Positions 4,923-9,303 of a stretch of 9,303 nucleotides of DNA are shown piece by piece. The notes under the pieces are model-generated. The model made no database searches and was not told the origin of the DNA. It saw only the letters and a program-made list of their open reading frames with translations. Position numbers and translations under genes: made by a program. This stretch comes from Chitinophagaceae bacterium (lineage in GTDB: Bacteria; Bacteroidota; Bacteroidia; Chitinophagales; Chitinophagaceae): positions 1 to 9,303 of the forward strand of contig CANGEZ010000062.1 of assembly GCA_947452875.1 (NCBI GenBank), given 5' to 3'. Every line of letters begins with the position of its first letter. Position 1 is the stretch's first letter.

Positions 4923-6008
4923 ATGGCTAGAAAACCAAACCCCATTTCAAAAGAAGAAATCAGTAGCATCATAAATACAATTAAATCTCAAGGAGAAATT
5001 GCCATTCACAATGCAGTTGACTGCACTAAGTTATCATTTCATGTTTTTAAGGTCACAGGAGAGTATATTTCAGCCACCACTTTAAAGCGTTTTTTTGGTT
5101 TTACTAAAAGTGCATTCTCTCCCTCTTACGATACGATTAAAATATTAAAACAATATGCAGCACATTTCAATAAAAAATCCAAAAATTCAAGTCTTGCCAA
5201 TTTCATCATTAATTTTTTCGAACCCCTTCACTTTGAAAAAATAAACAAAGACGATAAAACGTTTCATGTCGCTTGCAGAACCATTGCCCTGCAACTTAAA
5301 AATGATATTCACCTTTTAGAAGAAGTAATAGAACCACTGGCAAAAAATGAAAACGGCAGAAGATTCTATTTCGATTTATTTCCTGATTATGAATTACTCA
5401 ATACCATTCAATACAAAGGATATGAAAAATATCTTTTACACGAGAAGTCATACGAAGGAAAAATGTTTGCCAATTGCGTTTTATTCCTAAGTGAGGTTTT
5501 TAACAACGACATCAAAGAGATGAGAAAAAAATGGGAAATGGTTTCCCAACTTTTTGATAAAAGCAAAAAACTACATCCTTTTGTTTTAGGAAGATATTAC
5601 CAGGTTCTGCTCATTGCCAACAATCATTTTAATAAACCTGAAGTAAAAAAAATCACGCAAGATATATTCAAAATAGAATCAAAAATGCCCAGAAATGAAA
5701 CTGGACTTTTCAAAGAATTTCCGGGCTTTCATTATTTTGTCTGTGATGGTTTCTGGCAAATCAAAGCTTACGATGAGTTGCTAAAACTAAGTTCAATCGC
5801 TTTAACTGATTTTAAAAAACACAACGAATTTATTTGGAAAGGCTACTATGGTCAACTGTATTTGTACCAAGGTTTAGCACTTGTAAATATGGGTAGAAAA
5901 ACTGAAGCTAAGAAACTATTGAAATATATTAAGCCCGATAATTTTTACTTCCCCACAAAAAAATATTTTGATTCCCTTTATAATTTTTTCATCACAACTT
6001 TGAATTGA
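4923..6008 (+). CDS. putative helix-turn-helix regulator with TPR-like C-terminal region
   Basis: I do not recognise a named family for this 361-residue protein. Residues about 33-82 look like an Xre-like helix-turn-helix: DCTKLSFHVFKVTG, a likely recognition helix ISATTLKRFFGF (49-60), then SPSYDTIKILKQYAA (66-80). The pattern 'IS..TLKR.FGF...PS..T...L..Y' recurs in poorly described Bacteroidota proteins. From about 165 onward the sequence is helical, with aromatic-rich pairs such as GYYGQLYLYQGLALVNMGRK and TEAKKLLKYI, suggesting TPR-type repeats that bind a peptide or partner. No signal peptide or membrane segment is seen, so it is probably cytosolic. It is divergent from the ribosomal cluster and convergent with the surface-protein gene. 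The ATG is the only start leaving the DNA-binding region whole; there is no Shine-Dalgarno site. DNA binding is inferred. Confidence 0.7.
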   Translation: MARKPNPISKEEISSIINTIKSQGEIAIHNAVDCTKLSFHVFKVTGEYISATTLKRFFGFTKSAFSPSYDTIKILKQYAAHFNKKSKNSSLANFIINFFEPLHFEKINKDDKTFHVACRTIALQLKNDIHLLEEVIEPLAKNENGRRFYFDLFPDYELLNTIQYKGYEKYLLHEKSYEGKMFANCVLFLSEVFNNDIKEMRKKWEMVSQLFDKSKKLHPFVLGRYYQVLLIANNHFNKPEVKKITQDIFKIESKMPRNETGLFKEFPGFHYFVCDGFWQIKAYDELLKLSSIALTDFKKHNEFIWKGYYGQLYLYQGLALVNMGRKTEAKKLLKYIKPDNFYFPTKKYFDSLYNFFITTLN

Positions 6009-6087
6009 TTTTTACTCCTGTTAAAAAATGCAGCGGATTTTTTAATAATTTGGTTACTGCTAAATTTCTTCATTAAATGATTTTTAT

Positions 6088-6124
6088 AAAAAAGAGGCCA
6101 TCTCAAAAATGAGATGGCCTCTTT
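6088..6124. terminator. terminator between convergent genes
   Basis: A perfect 15-bp stem, AAAGAGGCCATCTCA (6091-6105) with TGAGATGGCCTCTTT (6110-6124), encloses the loop AAAA. On the minus strand it is followed by six T (6093-6088, overlapping the stem base), making a strong terminator for the surface-protein gene. On the + strand only three T occur, all within the stem, so termination of the 4923-6008 transcript would be weaker. It lies 79 bases past the + gene stop and 40 bases past the minus gene stop. Confidence 0.88.
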
Positions 6125-6164
6125 GTATCGGTTGAATGATTTATAATTGAATAATCAAATTATT

Positions 6165-9100
6165 TTAATACTTCACCACTCTTGTTGTCTTCAAACTATT
6201 CCCTTGTTTAACTTCAAGCAAGTAAGAACCCGCTTTCAATTCAGCACCAAGGTTTATTGTTTGGTATGGAGCAACTTTAAAGGATTTAATTACTCTTCCC
6301 TGAACATCTAAAACATTTACGGCAACTTGCTGCTGGTTTGCAGTGATCACTTGCAAATTGAAGTTGCTTGTTGTTGGGTTAGGGAAAACTTTCACATCCA
6401 TTGTTTCATTAACTAATAAACCTAGTGCTTTAGTTGTTGAAGCGACTGGACCAGCTGGACATGATGGTAATCTCACTAATGAAGATTTATAACTGCTTGT
6501 TCCGCAATTATTGATACCTCTTGCTTTAACATAACCATCAATTACCGAAGAAGAATAAGACACAGTAATACTTGTTGTGCCTTGACCGCTTGTAATTGTA
6601 GCTCCTGCAGGAACTAACCACTCTACAGAAACAGCGTTACCTGGCATTGATGCAATGGAATAGGTATAAGCTCTATTTGGGCAAAGTGATGGATTGGTAA
6701 CATCTATATTTCCTGGTGTTGCTGGTACTAATCTAGAAATAGTCAAAGATCTCGCACTACTTGTACCGCAACCATTTGATGCCGTTACAGATATTGATCC
6801 GCCTGTAAAACCAGCAGGGTATCTGAAACTGATTGTATTTGTTCCCTGACCAACAAAATTTGTAACTCCCACAGGTAATGTCCATATGTAAGTATCCACA
6901 TTTACAGATGCAGTCACGCTATAAGTAACATCAACTCCTGTTGTACCAATGTAAGCACAAGAGTTTGTTGGCCCACTTATCAAGCCTGGTGTAGATGGGT
7001 TGCTTCTCACTACTTGAACACTTCTTGAACCACTCGTTCCACAGTCATTTGTAGATTGAACAGTTATAGTACTTGTCGTGAAATTTGACGCGAAAGTTAC
7101 TGAAATAAGCGTATCATTTTCTCCTAAACCATTGGGGTGAGAAATTGTAATCGCACTCGAAGGCGAGTTCCATATGTAACCTGCAGCTCCCGTCACTTTT
7201 GCAATCTTATATGTAACTGGCACTGAAGTTCCAATGCTTGGGCACACATTTGTTGTTGATGCTGTGATTGGTAAAGGTGTTACCGGCAATTGTGCTGCTA
7301 CATAAAATATTTTAACTGCGTTTGATCCACATATTGAACTAGCTACTACGCGTAATTGCTTGTTTGCTTGTGTTAAGAATCCAGATAAAAATTTAACACT
7401 AATAGTTGCAGTTCCCTGACCAGATACCAAAACCGTATTTGGAGGCAAGGTCCATGTGTAACTAGTAGCCCCAGCAGCACTGGCAGTATAATTTAGTGCA
7501 TTGTTGGTTCCAATTACATTACACACATTCACCTGACCTTCAACAGTAGTTAAACCTGGAACTGTAGGTCTTGGATTTACAGTAACAGATGCTGGAGTAG
7601 AGAAGCATCCAGAACCATTCTTAACAGTTAAAGAATAAGTACCCACAGCCAAACCACTGAATGTAGTTGATGACTGATATGCACCGCCGATACTGTATTG
7701 TAAGCCAGAACCGATTGGAGATGTTACAACAATTGTACCAGTAGCCACCGAACAAGTTGGTTGTGTTACTGAGCTCACTGCTGTTGGAATTGATGCCCCT
7801 ACTGTTAATACTAAGGTTGCAACTGAATCACAATTTGCTGCATTTGTTGTTGTGTAACTATAAGTTCCACTTGTACTGTAGCTGCCGCCATTCCATAAAT
7901 AAGGAAGCTGCAAAGGACAAACAAATACAGGGGTTGAACTTGAAGAAGAACGTCTGATGGTCAAATTCAAAACATAATCCTGACAATTTGCATTGTAACT
8001 ATAGGTTCCGCTTTGCGTATAAGAATAACCGTTAGCAGACCATGTGTATGTATTACAAGATGAAGTTGTAGTTACTATCGCTGCAGGTGCAGTACCAGTT
8101 ACTACCCAAGCACATGTAGTTGTATTGAAACTTGCAGTTTGATAACAAGCAAGCGTTGGCATTGTAGGCTGTGAACCTGTTACTACCCAAGCACAAGTTG
8201 TTGTATTGAACGTAGCTGTTTGATAACAAGCTAATGTTGGCATTGTAGGCTGAGTTCCTGTAACATCCCAAACACAAGTTGTTGTGTTGAATGTAGCTGT
8301 TTGATAACAAGCTAATGTTGGCATTGTAGGTTGTGAACCTGTAACTACCCAAGCACATGTTGTTGTATTAAATGATGCAGTTTCATAACAAGCTAATGTT
8401 GGCATTGTAGGCTTTGAACCTGTTACTACCCATGCACATGTTGTTGTGTTAAATGATGCAGTTTCATAACAAGCAAGAGTTGGCATTGTAGGCTGTGAAC
8501 CTGTAACATCCCAAACACAAGTTGTTGTGTTGAATGTTGCAGTTTGATAACAAGCTAATGTTGGCATTGTAGGTTGTGAACCTGTAACATCCCAAACACA
8601 AGTTGTTGTGTTGAAAGTTGCAGTTTGATAACAAGCTAATGTTGGCATTGTAGGCTGTGTTCCTGTAACATCCCAAACACAAGTTGTTGTGTTGAATGTT
8701 GCTGTTTGGTAACAAGCTAATGTTGGCATTGTAGGTTGTGAACCTGTTACTACCCAAGCACATGTTGCTGTATTGAACGTAGCTGTTTCATAACAAGCTA
8801 GTGTTGGCATTGTAGGTTGTGAACCTGTTATTACCCATGAGCATGATGATGTACTGAAACTTGCTGTTTCATAACATGCTAATGTTGGCATTGCAGGTTG
8901 TGAAGGTTGGCCAATAATTGCACTTGCTGTTGCTGTAGAACCATTCGCATCAGTAACTGTTACATTATAAGTGCCAGCTGACAGACCACTAAGATCTTCA
9001 GTAGTAGCCGCATTGCTCCATAAGTAGGTGTAAGGAGTAGCTCCACCTGATACACTAATATCAATTGAACCATTATTGCCACCATAACATGATGCATCAG

Positions 9101-9303
9101 TTTTAGCAGTAAGTGTTGCTACTACAGGAGTGCCATTACAAGCTCCTGAAACTGGCTGAAAACCAATAGCTGCGTCAGCATCTGTACTGTTGGATAACCA
9201 TGGACTATAAGTCACATTGGTTCCGTAAATTTTCGCAGGAATATTGTTTGCCACTAATGTTCCCATATAGTTACAAGTAGCAGTAAGTGAACTTGCAGCA
9301 TCA
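6165..9303 (-). CDS. modular T9SS-secreted surface protein, 5' end outside the window
   Basis: The frame stays open through the ATG at 9266 to the window edge, adding 12 codons (DAASSLTATCNY), so the true start lies outside. Numbering from that ATG: residues 1-45 resemble the end of a surface-protein module (VTYSPWL). An SprB-like repeat spans about 53-119, ten 27-residue repeats 122-391, and SGTY-type modules about 400-490. An SprB-like module covers about 497-565. Four PKD-like modules (about 569-657, 663-753, 759-845, 849-932) repeat a W.P....GxGT.....F pattern ending in (N/S).CG. The C-terminal 956-1033 (VFPNPTTSNFNLQV, LDVQGRVIKSF, LKAGSYLLEV) is a type A T9SS sorting domain. The protein is therefore expected to cross the outer membrane and be attached to the surface or released. 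Such proteins often serve adhesion or gliding; the ligand is unknown. Confidence 0.9.
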   Translation of the reverse strand, partial: DAASSLTATCNYMGTLVANNIPAKIYGTNVTYSPWLSNSTDADAAIGFQPVSGACNGTPVVATLTAKTDASCYGGNNGSIDISVSGGATPYTYLWSNAATTEDLSGLSAGTYNVTVTDANGSTATASAIIGQPSQPAMPTLACYETASFSTSSCSWVITGSQPTMPTLACYETATFNTATCAWVVTGSQPTMPTLACYQTATFNTTTCVWDVTGTQPTMPTLACYQTATFNTTTCVWDVTGSQPTMPTLACYQTATFNTTTCVWDVTGSQPTMPTLACYETASFNTTTCAWVVTGSKPTMPTLACYETASFNTTTCAWVVTGSQPTMPTLACYQTATFNTTTCVWDVTGTQPTMPTLACYQTATFNTTTCAWVVTGSQPTMPTLACYQTASFNTTTCAWVVTGTAPAAIVTTTSSCNTYTWSANGYSYTQSGTYSYNANCQDYVLNLTIRRSSSSSTPVFVCPLQLPYLWNGGSYSTSGTYSYTTTNAANCDSVATLVLTVGASIPTAVSSVTQPTCSVATGTIVVTSPIGSGLQYSIGGAYQSSTTFSGLAVGTYSLTVKNGSGCFSTPASVTVNPRPTVPGLTTVEGQVNVCNVIGTNNALNYTASAAGATSYTWTLPPNTVLVSGQGTATISVKFLSGFLTQANKQLRVVASSICGSNAVKIFYVAAQLPVTPLPITASTTNVCPSIGTSVPVTYKIAKVTGAAGYIWNSPSSAITISHPNGLGENDTLISVTFASNFTTSTITVQSTNDCGTSGSRSVQVVRSNPSTPGLISGPTNSCAYIGTTGVDVTYSVTASVNVDTYIWTLPVGVTNFVGQGTNTISFRYPAGFTGGSISVTASNGCGTSSARSLTISRLVPATPGNIDVTNPSLCPNRAYTYSIASMPGNAVSVEWLVPAGATITSGQGTTSITVSYSSSVIDGYVKARGINNCGTSSYKSSLVRLPSCPAGPVASTTKALGLLVNETMDVKVFPNPTTSNFNLQVITANQQQVAVNVLDVQGRVIKSFKVAPYQTINLGAELKAGSYLLEVKQGNSLKTTRVVKY
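8094..8903 (-). repeat. ten tandem 81-bp repeats inside the surface-protein gene
   Basis: The 810 bases equal exactly ten units of 81 bp, each coding for 27 residues. The string GGCATTG(T/C)AGG recurs at 8158, 8239, 8320, 8401, 8482, 8563, 8644, 8725, 8806 and 8887. Each unit reads PT(or A)MPTLACY(Q/E)TA(T/S)F, a short Asn/Ser/Thr-rich link, C(V/A/S)W(D/V)(V/I)TG, then SQP, TQP or SKP. Every unit keeps two Cys and one Trp. The period is a multiple of three, so copy-number changes keep the frame; this also leaves other frames open. Confidence 0.97.

Noticed and set aside
8053..8763. Open reading frames in a second minus frame (8053-8358 and 8464-8763) with repeats rich in Asn, Leu and Ser
   Set aside because: They overlap the 81-bp array; since 81 is a multiple of three, a stop-free alternative frame repeats itself. 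No initiation signal or plausible composition.
9264..9266. ATG at 9264-9266 as the true start of the surface protein
   Set aside because: The frame continues open to the window edge with a coding-like sequence, and no signal peptide follows this ATG, although a T9SS cargo needs one.
1..9303. CRISPR array, tRNA, rRNA, insertion sequence or prophage
   Set aside because: No spaced identical repeats of CRISPR type, no tRNA or rRNA-like segments, no transposase or integrase reading frame found on either strand.

Overview
The window looks like chromosomal DNA of a Bacteroidota bacterium, probably near Chitinophagaceae/Sphingobacteriia (order-level placement is inference). Support: an AT-rich sequence; promoters fitting the TTG...TAnnTTTG type; almost no Shine-Dalgarno sites; a large repetitive adhesin-like protein ending in a type IX secretion (T9SS) sorting domain; SprB-type and PKD-like modules; and short dispersed G/C-block and CACAAAGG-type repeats common between genes in this phylum.

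Layout. Bases 1-284 hold no complete gene: at most the last 13 codons of a + strand gene, then an octamer tandem repeat (95-129) and two related G/C-block repeats (163-196 and 255-282). Bases 285-4564 carry six minus-strand genes, transcribed right to left: rplM (L13), rpsI (S9), rpsB (S2), tsf (EF-Ts), a strong terminator, pyrH (UMP kinase) and a TylF-like SAM methyltransferase. A promoter lies at 4624-4655. The rpsI-rpsB gap carries a heptamer-repeat hairpin. tsf alone has a very strong, extended Shine-Dalgarno site, with a small hairpin abutting it.

The 358-base gap 4565-4922 separates the ribosomal cluster from a divergent + strand gene. Besides the rplM promoter it holds an imperfect direct repeat, a minus-oriented terminator with no gene to serve, three CATTAA boxes spaced exactly 10 bp apart, and a TATATTTG box so close to the ATG at 4923 that the mRNA may be leaderless. 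That gene (4923-6008) encodes an unnamed 361-residue protein with an N-terminal Xre-like helix-turn-helix and a helical, TPR-like C-terminal part.

A 15-bp hairpin (6088-6124) lies between this gene and a convergent minus-strand gene that runs off the right edge (6165-9303). It encodes a secreted or surface modular protein: SprB-like module, ten exact-length 81-bp (27-residue) repeats with paired cysteines, SGTY-type and SprB-like modules, four PKD-like modules, and a T9SS sorting domain.

The ribosomal cluster, EF-Ts and UMP kinase form a housekeeping unit for translation and nucleotide supply. The methyltransferase sits where frr often lies. I see no defence system, CRISPR array, tRNA, rRNA or insertion sequence. 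The least-explained parts are the regulator with its upstream region and the tsf initiation site.
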